From NCBI RefSeq assembly GCF_016907535.1, contig NZ_JAFBCF010000001.1, positions 558,001-622,000 of the forward strand: 64,000 bases of DNA, written 5' to 3'. Position numbers and translations under genes: made by a program. Shown piece by piece: positions 44,345 to 53,568 of this stretch. The stretch comes from Microlunatus panaciterrae (lineage in GTDB: Bacteria > Actinomycetota > Actinomycetes > Propionibacteriales > Propionibacteriaceae). The stretch's first letter is position 1; each line of letters starts with the position of its first letter. Under the pieces are notes generated by a model, which searched no databases, was not told the DNA's origin, and worked only from the letters and a program-made list of their open reading frames with translations.

Positions 44345-45781
44345 ATGACCACCACCGCCCCCGTACCGACGGCGCCGCAGAAGAAGGAGAAGCTTCCGCG
44401 CGAGCAGGACCCGCGGAACCCGAACTACCGCCTCAAGGCCCTGTTGGACCCGGGCTCGGTGGAGCTCATCACCGCCGACGACGACTCCGGCATGCTGGCC
44501 GCGACCGGCACCATCAACGGCTGCCGGGTGGTGGCCTTCTGCTCCGACGCGACCGTGATGGGCGGCGCGATGGGGGTGCAGGGCTGCGAGGTCGTCGTCA
44601 AGGCGTATGAGCGGGCGATGGCCGACCGGGTGCCGATCCTCGGCATCTGGCACTCGGGCGGCGCCCGGCTGGCCGAAGGGGTGCTGTCACTGCACGCGGT
44701 GGGCCGGATCTTCCATGCTATGACCCAGGCGTCCGGCAAGATCCCGCAGATCTCGATCGTGCTCGGCTTCGCCGCGGGCGGGGCTGCCTACGGCCCGGCA
44801 TTGACCGATGTCGTCATCCTGGCGCCCGAGGGACGGATCTTCGTCACCGGCCCGGACGTGGTCCGCTCCGTCACCGGTGAGGACGTGGACATGCTGCGGC
44901 TCGGGGGCCCGGACACCCACGGTCGCCGGTCCGGGGTCGTGCACGTGGTGGCCGAGGACGAGGGCCACGCGCTCAGTGAGGGCCGTCGGCTGACCACCCT
45001 GCTCGCCAGCCAGGGCATGATCGCGGACGAGGTCGCCGACGATGACATGGCCTCGTTCCTGCCTGAGTCGCCGCGTCGGGCCTACGACGTCCATCCGCTG
45101 ATCGAGGGGCTGCTTGACGACGGCAGCACGTTGGAGCTGCACGCCCGCTGGGCGCCCAACGTCACCGTCGCCCTGGGGCGGCTGGCCGGGCGCACCGTCG
45201 GCGTGATCGCCAACAACCCGCTCCGGCTGGGCGGCTGCCTGGACTCGCTGAGCGCGGAGAAGGCGGCCAGGTTCGTCCGGATGTGTGACACCTTCGGTGT
45301 CCCGCTGGTGGTGATCGTGGACGTCCCCGGCTACCTGCCCGGCGTCGGCCAGGAGTGGGACGGGGTGGTGCGCCGCGGCGCCAAGCTGCTGCACGCGTTC
45401 GGCGAGGCGGTCGTCCCGAGGGTGACGCTGGTGACCAGGAAGGCGTACGGCGGTGCCTACATCGCCATGAACGCACGGTCGCTGGGCGCCACCAAGGTCT
45501 TCGCCTGGCCGGGCGCCGAGGTGGCCGTGATGGGCCCGGTGGCCGCGGTCCGGATCCTGCACCGCCGCAAGCTGGCGGAGGTGGCCGACGATGTCCGGCC
45601 GCAAGTGGAGGCCGAGCTGGCCGCGGAGCACGAGCGGATCGCCGGTGGGGTGGGACGGGCGGTCGAGATCGGGGTGGTGGACGAGATCGTCTCCCCTGCC
45701 CGGACCCGGTCTGCGCTGGCCCGCGCCATCAGCGACGCCGACACCGGCAACCGCGGCATCCACACCAACATCCCGCTGTGA
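44345..45781 (+). CDS. Acyl-CoA carboxylase carboxyltransferase beta subunit (AccD-type)
   Basis: A 478-residue biotin-dependent carboxyltransferase of the crotonase fold that transfers CO2 from carboxybiotin to acetyl- or propionyl-CoA. Both halves are recognisable: N-half with FAAGGAAYGPALTDVVILAPEG and the CoA site GIWHSGGARLAEGVLSLHAV; C-half with VDVPGYLPGVGQEWDGVVRRGAKLL-type sequence and RKAYGGAYIAMN (both G-G oxyanion sites). Position at the end of the fab operon is that of accD6 in mycobacteria, which supplies malonyl-CoA for the same synthase. The biotin-carrying alpha subunit is not in the window. The gene starts 2 bp after fabF. Confidence 0.93.
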   Translation: MTTTAPVPTAPQKKEKLPREQDPRNPNYRLKALLDPGSVELITADDDSGMLAATGTINGCRVVAFCSDATVMGGAMGVQGCEVVVKAYERAMADRVPILGIWHSGGARLAEGVLSLHAVGRIFHAMTQASGKIPQISIVLGFAAGGAAYGPALTDVVILAPEGRIFVTGPDVVRSVTGEDVDMLRLGGPDTHGRRSGVVHVVAEDEGHALSEGRRLTTLLASQGMIADEVADDDMASFLPESPRRAYDVHPLIEGLLDDGSTLELHARWAPNVTVALGRLAGRTVGVIANNPLRLGGCLDSLSAEKAARFVRMCDTFGVPLVVIVDVPGYLPGVGQEWDGVVRRGAKLLHAFGEAVVPRVTLVTRKAYGGAYIAMNARSLGATKVFAWPGAEVAVMGPVAAVRILHRRKLAEVADDVRPQVEAELAAEHERIAGGVGRAVEIGVVDEIVSPARTRSALARAISDADTGNRGIHTNIPL

Positions 45782-45807
45782 TTTTCCCCGTCTGACACGA
45801 TGTCCGG

Positions 45808-46539
45808 GTGAGCATCCCGGGCACCGAGCAGCTGGAGCCGCCGGACGTCGTGCGCGAGATCGCCGCCGGCCGGCCGTTGACTCCGGTCTGGCGCAACGAG
45901 CTGGGCGGCCTCACCTTCCAGATCGGCGACGGGGCCGAGCGCGAATTCGTCAAGTGGTGTCCGCCGCATCCGGAGTTCGACCTCGAACGGGAGGCGACGA
46001 AGCTGCGCTGGGCGGCGCGGTTCATCACCGTTCCGCCGGTGCTCGGCGTCGGGCCCACTGTCACCGGCAGCTGGCTGCACACCCGCGGCATCGCTGGCGA
46101 CACCGCCATCAGCCCCAGGTGGGTGGCCGAGCCGCGGACCGCGGTGCGGGCGATCGCTCTCGGCCTACGCGCCCTGCACGACCGGCTGCCGGTCGCCGAC
46201 TGCCCGTTCAGCTGGTCGCTGCCCGACCGGTTCGCCCGGATCATCCGACCCGAGGACCGAAGCCTGGTCGCCGAGGCGCCCGAGGTCGACCGGCTGGTGG
46301 TCTGCCATGGCGACGCCTGCGCCCCCAACACCCTGGTCACCACCGACGGCGGCTGGAGCGGTCACGTCGACCTGGGTTCGCTGGGCGTGGCCGACCGGTG
46401 GGCCGACCTGGCTGTGGCCACCTACAGCCTCGGCTGGAACTTTCCGGGCCGCTGGGAGGAGGAGTTTCTGGCCGCCTACGGCGTCGAGCCCGACTGGGCA
46501 CGGATCGACTTCTACCGGCGGCTGTGGGACGCCACCTGA
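45808..46539 (+). CDS. Aminoglycoside 3'-phosphotransferase-like kinase
   Basis: A 243-residue APH-fold kinase. The catalytic loop is VVCHGDACAPNTLV (H-G-D, then N) and the DFG equivalent is GHVDLGSLGVADRWADLAVA. The ATP Lys is in EFVKWCPP, and the C-terminal YSLGWNF segment resembles APH(3') enzymes. Close actinomycete homologues are chromosomal and often of unknown substrate, so resistance cannot be claimed. The start is GTG 45808, 26 bp after accD. It lies tail to tail with the gamma-glutamyltransferase homologue (7 bp between stops). Confidence 0.85.
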   Translation: MSIPGTEQLEPPDVVREIAAGRPLTPVWRNELGGLTFQIGDGAEREFVKWCPPHPEFDLEREATKLRWAARFITVPPVLGVGPTVTGSWLHTRGIAGDTAISPRWVAEPRTAVRAIALGLRALHDRLPVADCPFSWSLPDRFARIIRPEDRSLVAEAPEVDRLVVCHGDACAPNTLVTTDGGWSGHVDLGSLGVADRWADLAVATYSLGWNFPGRWEEEFLAAYGVEPDWARIDFYRRLWDAT

Positions 46540-46546
46540 GGAGCGG

Positions 46547-48316
46547 TCAGCGACCGACCGCGTAGCCCTGCATCCCGCGTGGGTTGGCTGCCGCCCGGAG
46601 CACCCCGTCGGCCGGGTCGAACGTGGCTGCGGACATCCGGCCCAGGCTCCAGTCGGGCCGGACGCTCACCCGGTGGCCCCGCCGGCGCAACTCGGTCGTC
46701 ACCTGCTCGGGGTAGCGGGCCTCCAGCTCCACCCCGCCGGGAGTCCAGGTGCGCGGCTCGAACGACGAGATCAGCGCCGTGATGTTGAACGACGGGTGGT
46801 CGATCGCCTGCTGCAGGTTCTGCCCGCCGAGCGTGTGGGCCAGCCAGAACACCAGCGGCCACTGGTCCTGCTGGTCGCCGCCAGGAGTTCCGAAGGCGGT
46901 GGTCACCCCTTCGGCCGAGATGGCCATCCCCGGGCTCAGCGTGGTGCGCGGCCGCCGGCTGGGCACCAGCGACGACGGCAGGCCGGGCTCCAGCCAGACC
47001 ATCTGCAGTCGGCTGCCCAGGCAGAACCCCAGTTCCGGGATGGTGGGCGAGGACTGCAGCCACCCGCCGCTGGGGGTCGCCGATACCACGTTGCCCCAGC
47101 GGTCCACGATGTCCAGGTGGCAGGTGTCGCCGTTGGTCGAGCCGTCCCGCCGGACGGTCGGCTCGCCGGTGCCCGCCTGCGCGGGAACGGCGTCCCCCAT
47201 CCGTAGGGCCCGGCCCGGCAGCCTCGGGTCGCGTCCGTTGAGCGAGCCCGGTCGCAGCTCCAGGGACGCCTCGGGCCCGATCAGTGCACGGCGCCCGGCG
47301 AGCCGGTCCGGCGCGAAGAGACCGGCCAGGTCAGGCGCGTCCGGGGCGTCGCCGAACCAGGCGTCCCGGTCGGCGAAGGCCAGCTTCTGGGCCTCGATGA
47401 TGGTGTGGATCTCGTCGGCACCGAGCTGGCCCAGGGTCGCCGGCAGCAGCGGGTCGAGCAGTGCGAGCGTCTGCAGGAACGCCGGGCCCTGGGTCCACCC
47501 CGGGCACTTGAAGACCCGGTTCCCGCGCCAGCTGTACTCCATCGGCTGCTCGTAGGTCGGCGTCCAGGTGGCCATGTCCTGCCCGGTCAGCAGGCCGGCG
47601 TGGTCACGCCCGGAGGTGTCGCGGACCGGCGTACGGACGAACCGGTCGACCGCCGCCGCGACGAAGCCCTGTGACCAGGCCGCCAACGCGGCGTCGCACT
47701 TGGCCTCCCGGGTCTGGCCGCTCTCCGACTCGGCCACCAGGCGGCGGTAGGTGGCGGCCAGGGCGGGCAGGCGGAAGAGCCGGCCGGCGGGCGGGATGGG
47801 AAGCCAGGTGGCCGCCGAGGTCGGCCAGTACTCGGTGAAGTGGTCGGCCATCGTGGTGACCAGATCGACCACCCTGCCCAGGATGGGGTGGCCGTGCTCG
47901 GCGTAGCCGATGGCGTACTTCAACACCTCGGCGGGCGTGCGGGTGCCATGGTCCCGCAGCAGGGTGAGCCACGCCGGCGTGGCTCCCGGCACCGCCGACG
48001 CCAGCAGACCGGTGCCGGGCACCACGTCCAGGCCGAGCCCGGTGAAGCGCTCGATGGTCGCAGCAGCCGGCGCCACCCCTTGGCCGCAGAGCACCCGCGG
48101 GTCGTCATCGCCGACCCGGAAGATCAGCGGGAGGTCTCCCCCGGGTCCGTTCAGGTGGGGCTCGACAACGTGCAGCACGAACCCTGCCGCGACGGCTGCG
48201 TCGAAGGCGTTGCCGCCGTCCTCCAGCACGGCCATGCCTGCCTGGCTGGCCAGCCAGTGCGTGCTGGCGACCATTCCATGGGTTCCGAGCAGTTCCGGTC
48301 GGGTGGTGAACACCAC
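46547..48316 (-). CDS. Gamma-glutamyltransferase family protein (Ntn hydrolase)
   Basis: A 589-residue member of the GGT family. The N-half has the usual ASTHWLASQAGMAVLEDGGN and LHVVEPHLNGPGGDLPL. The processing site / nucleophile region is NGDTCHLDIVDRWGNVVSATPSGG, where Thr before Cys-His should become the N-terminal nucleophile after self-cleavage. The C-half has GTPGGDQQDQWPL. Because Cys replaces the usual second Thr and there is no signal peptide, it may not be a true glutathione hydrolase; cephalosporin or oxamate amidohydrolase-like activities are alternatives. ATG or GTG starts at 48316; the acyltransferase gene is divergent. Confidence 0.85.
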   Translation of the reverse strand: MVFTTRPELLGTHGMVASTHWLASQAGMAVLEDGGNAFDAAVAAGFVLHVVEPHLNGPGGDLPLIFRVGDDDPRVLCGQGVAPAAATIERFTGLGLDVVPGTGLLASAVPGATPAWLTLLRDHGTRTPAEVLKYAIGYAEHGHPILGRVVDLVTTMADHFTEYWPTSAATWLPIPPAGRLFRLPALAATYRRLVAESESGQTREAKCDAALAAWSQGFVAAAVDRFVRTPVRDTSGRDHAGLLTGQDMATWTPTYEQPMEYSWRGNRVFKCPGWTQGPAFLQTLALLDPLLPATLGQLGADEIHTIIEAQKLAFADRDAWFGDAPDAPDLAGLFAPDRLAGRRALIGPEASLELRPGSLNGRDPRLPGRALRMGDAVPAQAGTGEPTVRRDGSTNGDTCHLDIVDRWGNVVSATPSGGWLQSSPTIPELGFCLGSRLQMVWLEPGLPSSLVPSRRPRTTLSPGMAISAEGVTTAFGTPGGDQQDQWPLVFWLAHTLGGQNLQQAIDHPSFNITALISSFEPRTWTPGGVELEARYPEQVTTELRRRGHRVSVRPDWSLGRMSAATFDPADGVLRAAANPRGMQGYAVGR

Positions 48317-48375
48317 TCGACCCTAGTGGGCGCAGCAGTGCAGGCCGCTCCAGGGTTCCGTTGTAGAGTCGCGAC

Positions 48376-49398
48376 GTGGCCGCCCAGCAGGAAGCGCCGA
48401 CCCAGACCGCTGGGAAGGTCCGTGACCCCTACCTGGACAACACCAAGGCGATGCTGATCGTGCTGGTCGTCATCGGCCACACGATCGAACCGGTGATCGA
48501 GGACACCCCCGGAAACCTGCTCTACCGGTTCGTCTACAGCTTCCACATGCCTGCCTTCGTCTTCATCACCGGATACATGGCGCAGCGATTCAGGCCCAGC
48601 GTGCGCTCGTACCTGCGGATCGTCTACACCCTGGTGATCCCCTATCTGATCTTCCAGTGGCTCCATGCGCTGCTGGAGGCCCGGTTCGCCGACAAGGCCT
48701 TCACCTGGGACATCCTGCACCCCGAATGGACGATGTGGTTCCTGGCGGCGACGGCGGTCTGGCGGGCGGTCGCCCCTCTGCTGCTGAAGGTCCCGTACGT
48801 GCTGCCGCTGTCGGTGGCCTTCAGTCTCGGTACGGGGCTGTGGAACCCGCTGCCCGATGTCTTCGCGCTCAACCGGATCGTCGTCCTGCTGCCCTTCTTC
48901 GTCTTCGGGCTGATCGTCCGACCGCGGCACTTCGACCTGTTCAAGAAGCCGGTCAGCCGGCAGGCCGGCTTCGTCGTGCTGATCGTGCTGGCCGCGTTGT
49001 CACTGCCGTTGCGGGCGCAGCTGCCGGCGCAGGTGTTCTACTACAACGACAGCTTCATGACGATGGCCGACAACCTGAACGACGGCGTCTGGTGGCGACT
49101 GGTCAGCTATGCCACCGGGCTGGCCGGGACCCTGGCGATCCTGTCGGTGACGCCGCGCAAGCACCGCTGGTGGACCTACGCCGGCCAGTACTCGCTCTAC
49201 ATCTACTTGCTGCACACGCTGATCCTGGTGCCCTTCCGCGACCTCGGCCTGCTGGAGGACATGAACACCCCGATCGAGGTTGTCGCAGTGTCCGCCGCCG
49301 CGGTGGTGGTCGCCCTGGCCCTGGGCACCCGACCGGTGCGGTGGGTCAGCAGACCGTTCGTGCAACCGCCGCTCGATCGGCTGCTGCCGGCCAGGTGA
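48376..49398 (+). CDS. Membrane acyltransferase family 3 (OafA/COG3594-like)
   Basis: A 340-residue polytopic protein with about ten membrane spans. The catalytic His lies at the start of TM1-2 (RDPYLDNTKAMLIVLVVIGH), followed by YSFHMPAFVFITGYMAQRF, the hallmark of acyltransferase family 3 enzymes, which O-acetylate sugars and cell-wall polymers. The C-terminal basic end sits in the cytosol. The acceptor is unknown. The start is GTG 48376; the gene ends 10 bp before the convergent DUF3145 gene. Confidence 0.88.
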   Translation: MAAQQEAPTQTAGKVRDPYLDNTKAMLIVLVVIGHTIEPVIEDTPGNLLYRFVYSFHMPAFVFITGYMAQRFRPSVRSYLRIVYTLVIPYLIFQWLHALLEARFADKAFTWDILHPEWTMWFLAATAVWRAVAPLLLKVPYVLPLSVAFSLGTGLWNPLPDVFALNRIVVLLPFFVFGLIVRPRHFDLFKKPVSRQAGFVVLIVLAALSLPLRAQLPAQVFYYNDSFMTMADNLNDGVWWRLVSYATGLAGTLAILSVTPRKHRWWTYAGQYSLYIYLLHTLILVPFRDLGLLEDMNTPIEVVAVSAAAVVVALALGTRPVRWVSRPFVQPPLDRLLPAR

Positions 49399-49408
49399 GC
49401 CGCCCGGC

Positions 49409-49906
49409 TCAGACCACCTCGTGCAGCCAGCGCACGGATGCGCCGTCGCCGGCGTAGCGGAACGGCTCCAGCTCCTCGTCCCAGGGCCGCCCGAGGAGCT
49501 CGTCCAGCGCATCCACCAGGTCGGGGCCACCGAGAGCCGCGGTCACCACGGCCTGCTTGATCCGGTCCTCGGGGATCATGATGTCACCGTGGATGCCGGT
49601 CACGGCCTGGAAGACGCCCAGTTGCGGGGTGTAGGAGTAGCGCACGGCCTCGGTGGACGATGTGGCCTCCTCGGTCACCTCGAACCGGAGCCGCTGCCAA
49701 CCCTTCAGCGCCGAGGCCAGCTTGGCCGCGCTCCCGTCCGCGCCCGCCCAGGAGTACTCGGTGCGATAGCTGGCCCGCTCGATCGGCTGCGGGGTCCAGT
49801 CCAGGCGTACGGGCGCGCCGAAGACGCCGCCGACGGCCCACTCGATGTGCGGGCACAGCGCTGACGGCGCTGAGTGGATGTACACGACACCACGGGTCAC
49901 ACTCAT
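49409..49906 (-). CDS. DUF3145 family protein
   Basis: A 165-residue soluble protein of the DUF3145 family, seen only in actinobacteria as far as I know. Recognisable parts are MSVTRGVVYIHSAPSALCPH, EWAVGGVFG, WTPQPIERASYRTEYSW and the C-terminal LGRPWDEELEPFRYAGDGA. Function is unknown. ATG 49906 follows TTGGAGGATCA, an excellent ribosome-binding site, which excludes the longer frame to 49969. It is a single gene, divergent from the S9 peptidase with 142 bp between starts. Confidence 0.88.
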   Translation of the reverse strand: MSVTRGVVYIHSAPSALCPHIEWAVGGVFGAPVRLDWTPQPIERASYRTEYSWAGADGSAAKLASALKGWQRLRFEVTEEATSSTEAVRYSYTPQLGVFQAVTGIHGDIMIPEDRIKQAVVTAALGGPDLVDALDELLGRPWDEELEPFRYAGDGASVRWLHEVV

Positions 49907-50048
49907 TGATCCTCCAAGGCGGTTGAGGGCTGCCTTCCCCGACATCCTCGATATTCCCGGGAGAACCACGACCTATTGTGCACCATCAGTCACAGGAGTA
50001 CCAGGAAGGGCCGTTTCGCCCGCGGTGGGTGATCCGTAAGGTGGAGCC

Positions 50049-51989
50049 ATGATCGCGCCCTACGGTTCCTGGAGCTCCCCCGTCACCGTCGACATGATGA
50101 CCACCGCCTCGGTCGGGCTCGGCTCACCCCGCCCGTCCGGCGGGCGCTGGTACTGGGCTGAGTCCCGGGCCGACGAGGGTGGCCGGATCAGCCTGTGGCG
50201 TCAGGACGCCGACGGCACCCGGATCCAGCTCACCCCGGCCCCGTTCTACGTCCGCTCGATGGTGCACGAGTACGGCGGCGGGGCCTGGGACGTGGCGCAG
50301 AGCACGGTGGTGTTCTCCCACCTCGCCGACGGCCGGGTCTACCGCAGCGTCGACGGCGGCGGGGCCGAACCGATCACCCCGGAGAGCAGGACCCTCCGGT
50401 ACGCCGATCTCCGGGTCCACCCCGACCGTGACCTGGTGCTGGCGGTCCGCGAGGACCATGACCCGGCCCATCCGGAGCCGGTGGCGAGCATCGTGGCGCT
50501 GTCCTTGAACGGCGGCAACGAGGAGGGTGGCACGGTGCTGTGCTCCGGGGCGGACTTCTACAGCACGCCGGAGCTGTCGTCGACGGGAGGTCTGGCCTGG
50601 ACCGAGTGGGACCACCCGAACATGCCCTGGGACTCCACCCGGATCATGCTCGGTCGGCTGGTGGGAGCCGGAGTCGCCGACGTGCAGCAGCTCGCCGACG
50701 TCACCCAGGTGGCAGGAGGCCCCGACGAGTCGGCCGTCCAGCCGCGCTGGACCGGCGACGGGCGGCTGCTGTTCATCTCCGACCGCGCCGACTGGTGGAA
50801 CCTCTACTCCTTCCTCGACGGCGAGACGACGGCACTACACCCGCTCGAGGCCGAGTTCGCCCAGCCTCAGTGGATGTTGGGTGACCGACCCTACGCGGTG
50901 GTCGACGACGACCGGGTGCTGTGCCGTTGGACCCACGGCGGCAGCGAGCATCTGGGTCTGCTGACCCTCAGCTCGGGGACGCTGAAGGAGCAGGCGACCG
51001 GCGCCGTTGCCGTCGACAGCATCGCCGTCGACGGTGACACCGCGCTGCTGGCGCTGGGCTACGCCGACCGGCCCGCCGGGCTCTCCCGGCTCGACCTGAG
51101 CTCCGGTGAGCTCACCGAGTTCCGTCGGTCCAGTGACGCGACCCTGCCCGAGGGCAGCACCTCACTGGCCGAAGAGGTGAGCTGGTCCACCCCCGCAGGC
51201 CCGGTCTACGGCCTCTACTACCCACCGACCAACGCAGGCTTCAGCGGACCTGACGGCGAGCTGCCGCCGCTCATCGTCCGATCCCACGGCGGCCCGACCC
51301 AGGCGGCGACAGCGGAGTTCTCCGCCAGCTACCAGTACTGGACCTCGCGCGGATTCGCCATGCTGGACGTCAACTACGGCGGCAGCACGGGTTTCGGCCG
51401 GCAGTACCGCAACCGGCTCCGGGGTGGCTGGGGAGTCGTCGACGTCGAGGACTGCGCCGCCGGCGCCCGCGCCATGGTCGAGCAGGGGCGGGCCGATCCC
51501 CGTCGGCTGGCCATCGTCGGCGGCAGCGCGGGGGGTTACACGACCCTGCGGGCGCTGACGACGACCGACGTTTTCACAGCCGGCATCAGCCTGTACGGCA
51601 TCGGCGACCTCGAGGCGCTCGCCAAGGACACCCACAAGTTCGAGTCCCGTTATCCCGACGGTCTGGTCGGGCCGTACCCGGAGGCGGTGGAGACCTACCG
51701 TCAGCGGTCCCCCATCAACCACGTCGACCGGCTGAGCTGTCCGATCCTGCTGATCCAGGGGCTGGACGACAAGGTCGTGCCGCCCAACCAGTCGATGGCC
51801 TTCGCCGAGGCCGCCAGGGACAAGGGCCTGCCGGTCGGGTTGCTGATGTTCGAGGGCGAGGGCCACGGCTTCCGCAAGGCCGAGAACATTCGGCGCAGCA
51901 TCGAGGCCCAGCTCTACTTCCTGGGCAGGGTTTTCGGCTTCCAACCGGCCGACCGACTCGACGGGCTGCCGATCGACAACCTGCCCTGA
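50049..51989 (+). CDS. S9 family prolyl oligopeptidase-like peptidase
   Basis: A 646-residue serine peptidase (acylaminoacyl-peptidase / DPP-IV-like). Residues ~1-390 form the beta-propeller, and ~400-640 the alpha/beta-hydrolase domain. The nucleophile is Ser493 in VGGSAGGYTT, Asp is in GLDDKVVPPNQS, and His in GEGHGFRKAENIRRS. LDVNYGGSTGFGRQYRNRL is the typical oxyanion-side segment. There is no signal peptide, so it acts in the cytosol on peptides. ATG 50049 gives MIAPYGSWSSPVT. An unusual arrangement of CCGAAGG with two CCTTCGG copies just after the stop (51999-52027) could form alternative hairpins. Confidence 0.93.
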   Translation: MIAPYGSWSSPVTVDMMTTASVGLGSPRPSGGRWYWAESRADEGGRISLWRQDADGTRIQLTPAPFYVRSMVHEYGGGAWDVAQSTVVFSHLADGRVYRSVDGGGAEPITPESRTLRYADLRVHPDRDLVLAVREDHDPAHPEPVASIVALSLNGGNEEGGTVLCSGADFYSTPELSSTGGLAWTEWDHPNMPWDSTRIMLGRLVGAGVADVQQLADVTQVAGGPDESAVQPRWTGDGRLLFISDRADWWNLYSFLDGETTALHPLEAEFAQPQWMLGDRPYAVVDDDRVLCRWTHGGSEHLGLLTLSSGTLKEQATGAVAVDSIAVDGDTALLALGYADRPAGLSRLDLSSGELTEFRRSSDATLPEGSTSLAEEVSWSTPAGPVYGLYYPPTNAGFSGPDGELPPLIVRSHGGPTQAATAEFSASYQYWTSRGFAMLDVNYGGSTGFGRQYRNRLRGGWGVVDVEDCAAGARAMVEQGRADPRRLAIVGGSAGGYTTLRALTTTDVFTAGISLYGIGDLEALAKDTHKFESRYPDGLVGPYPEAVETYRQRSPINHVDRLSCPILLIQGLDDKVVPPNQSMAFAEAARDKGLPVGLLMFEGEGHGFRKAENIRRSIEAQLYFLGRVFGFQPADRLDGLPIDNLP

Positions 51990-52065
51990 CACCCCGCTCC
52001 GAAGGCCCTTCGGCCCGGGACCTTCGGCTCTTACCGGCGGCCCGCCGCGGACGTAGTTTCGGATC

Positions 52066-52830
52066 ATGACCACTACCCACCCGGTGACGGAGCCGACGAG
52101 CCCGCGCGAACGCGGCAGTTGGACCGCGCCCGTGATCGCGCTGACGGTGCTGGCTGTGGTCATCATCGCCGCCGTGGTCGCCTCGCGGCTGACCGGCGGC
52201 GCGCAGCGCAGCACCCTGGACGACAGCTGGGCCAATGTCACCACGGTCCAGCTCGACATCGACAGCGGCAACGTGACCCTGCAGGCCTCTGACGGCCAGG
52301 GCGTGCGCGTCCAGCGGCAGCTGCACTGGACAACGCACAAACCCACCATCAGCGCGAGCCTCCAGGGCGACGTCCTCGTCCTGAAGTCCAGCTGCTCCGG
52401 TGGGTTCTTCAACCTCTTCGGTCAGAACTGCGAAGTCGACCACACCGTCTGGCTGCCGCGCAGCGCGACGGCAGTGGTGAAGACGAACGCCGGCAACATC
52501 CAGGCGACCAACCTGGCCAGCCCGCTCCGGCTGCACAGCCAGGCCGGCAACGTCACCGGCGCCGCTCTCGCCGGAACCGACGTCGAGGCCAGCACTCAGG
52601 CCGGCAACGTGGAGCTGCTGTTCTCCCAGGCCCCCAGCGACGTCACTGCGACCAGCCAGGCGGGCAATGTCACGGTCGAGCTGCCTCGCGGCACCGAGGG
52701 CGCCTACGCCGTGGACGCCCACTCGCAGGCCGGTCGGGCCGACGTCGGCATCGCCACCGACCCGGCCTCGACCCGGCACATCGTGGCCACCACCCAGGCC
52801 GGCAACGTCAAGGTCAGGTACGCCGGCTGA
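52066..52830 (+). CDS. DUF4097 family membrane-anchored beta-repeat protein
   Basis: A 254-residue protein. One N-terminal membrane span (VIALTVLAVVIIAAVVASRL, ~24-44) is followed by an outside domain with a recurring A-G-N-V motif (TNAGNIQA, HSQAGNVTG, STQAGNVEL, TSQAGNVTV, HSQAGRADV, TTQAGNVKV), spaced about 20-25 residues as in the right-handed beta helix of DUF4097 adhesin-like proteins. CSGGFFNLFGQNCE holds two Cys that could form a disulfide. Function is unknown. It is a single gene, ending 4 bp before the convergent YggS gene. Confidence 0.82.
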   Translation: MTTTHPVTEPTSPRERGSWTAPVIALTVLAVVIIAAVVASRLTGGAQRSTLDDSWANVTTVQLDIDSGNVTLQASDGQGVRVQRQLHWTTHKPTISASLQGDVLVLKSSCSGGFFNLFGQNCEVDHTVWLPRSATAVVKTNAGNIQATNLASPLRLHSQAGNVTGAALAGTDVEASTQAGNVELLFSQAPSDVTATSQAGNVTVELPRGTEGAYAVDAHSQAGRADVGIATDPASTRHIVATTQAGNVKVRYAG

Positions 52831-52833
52831 GAA

Positions 52834-53550
52834 TCAGGCCGAGAGCCGCCGGCTGCCGAAGATCGCCGTTCCCACCCTCACCACCGTCGCGCCGTACTCG
52901 ATCGCCAGCTCGTAGTCACCGGACATGCCCATCGACAGCTCGTGATAGCTGCCTGCCGCCCGGTCGCAGTCGCGCAGCCGCTCCTGCAGGGTGCGCATCC
53001 GGTCGAAACAGCCGGCCACCTGCTCGCGGTCGTCGGAGAACACCGCGAGCGTCATCAGCCCCCGGACGCGCAGCGCGTGGTAGTTGCGCAGCGCGGACGC
53101 GAACCCCGGCACCTCTTCCGGCGACAGCCCGAACTTCGACTCCTCGCCGGACGAGTTGACCTGGATGAACACGTCGAGACTGCGACCTTCGGTCTGCAAC
53201 CGGCGGTCCAGCGCCTCGGCCAGCTTCAGGCTGTCGAGCGCGTGGAACTCGGCGGCGATCTCCGCCACCACCTTGGCCTTGTTCGTCTGCAGATGTCCGA
53301 TGATCGCCCAGGTCAGGTCGGGAGTGTCAGCGAACACGGCCGCCTTCTCGGCGGCCTCCTGGACCTTGTTCTCGCCGAACATCCGGCAGCCTGACTGGTA
53401 TGCCAGCCGGATCCGTTCCGGCGGGACGGTCTTGCTGACCGGCAGCAGTCGCACCGAGCCCGGGTCGCGGCCGGACCGTGCGCAGGCGCTGGCGATCCGG
53501 CCACGGACATGCTTGAGGTTGGTCTGCAGGGGGTCCTCCACGCCTGACAC
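52834..53550 (-). CDS. YggS/PLPBP family pyridoxal-phosphate homeostasis protein
   Basis: A 238-residue PLP-binding protein with a TIM-barrel fold. The PLP Lys is in LLPVSKTVPPERI; the phosphate-binding segment is SMGMSGDYELAIEYGATVVRVGTAIFG (in pieces SMGMSGDYELAI and VRVGTAIFG); GENKVQEA and WAIIGHLQTNKAK are diagnostic. The family buffers PLP and has no known catalytic activity. It starts at GTG 53550, with GTG 53541 as alternative. It lies 18 bp downstream of the double-GNAT gene in the same direction, at the end of the moxR operon. It is not near ftsZ or sepF, where many Gram-positive copies are found. Confidence 0.93.
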   Translation of the reverse strand: MSGVEDPLQTNLKHVRGRIASACARSGRDPGSVRLLPVSKTVPPERIRLAYQSGCRMFGENKVQEAAEKAAVFADTPDLTWAIIGHLQTNKAKVVAEIAAEFHALDSLKLAEALDRRLQTEGRSLDVFIQVNSSGEESKFGLSPEEVPGFASALRNYHALRVRGLMTLAVFSDDREQVAGCFDRMRTLQERLRDCDRAAGSYHELSMGMSGDYELAIEYGATVVRVGTAIFGSRRLSA

Positions 53551-53568
53551 CCTAGTGCTGGGGGCACC

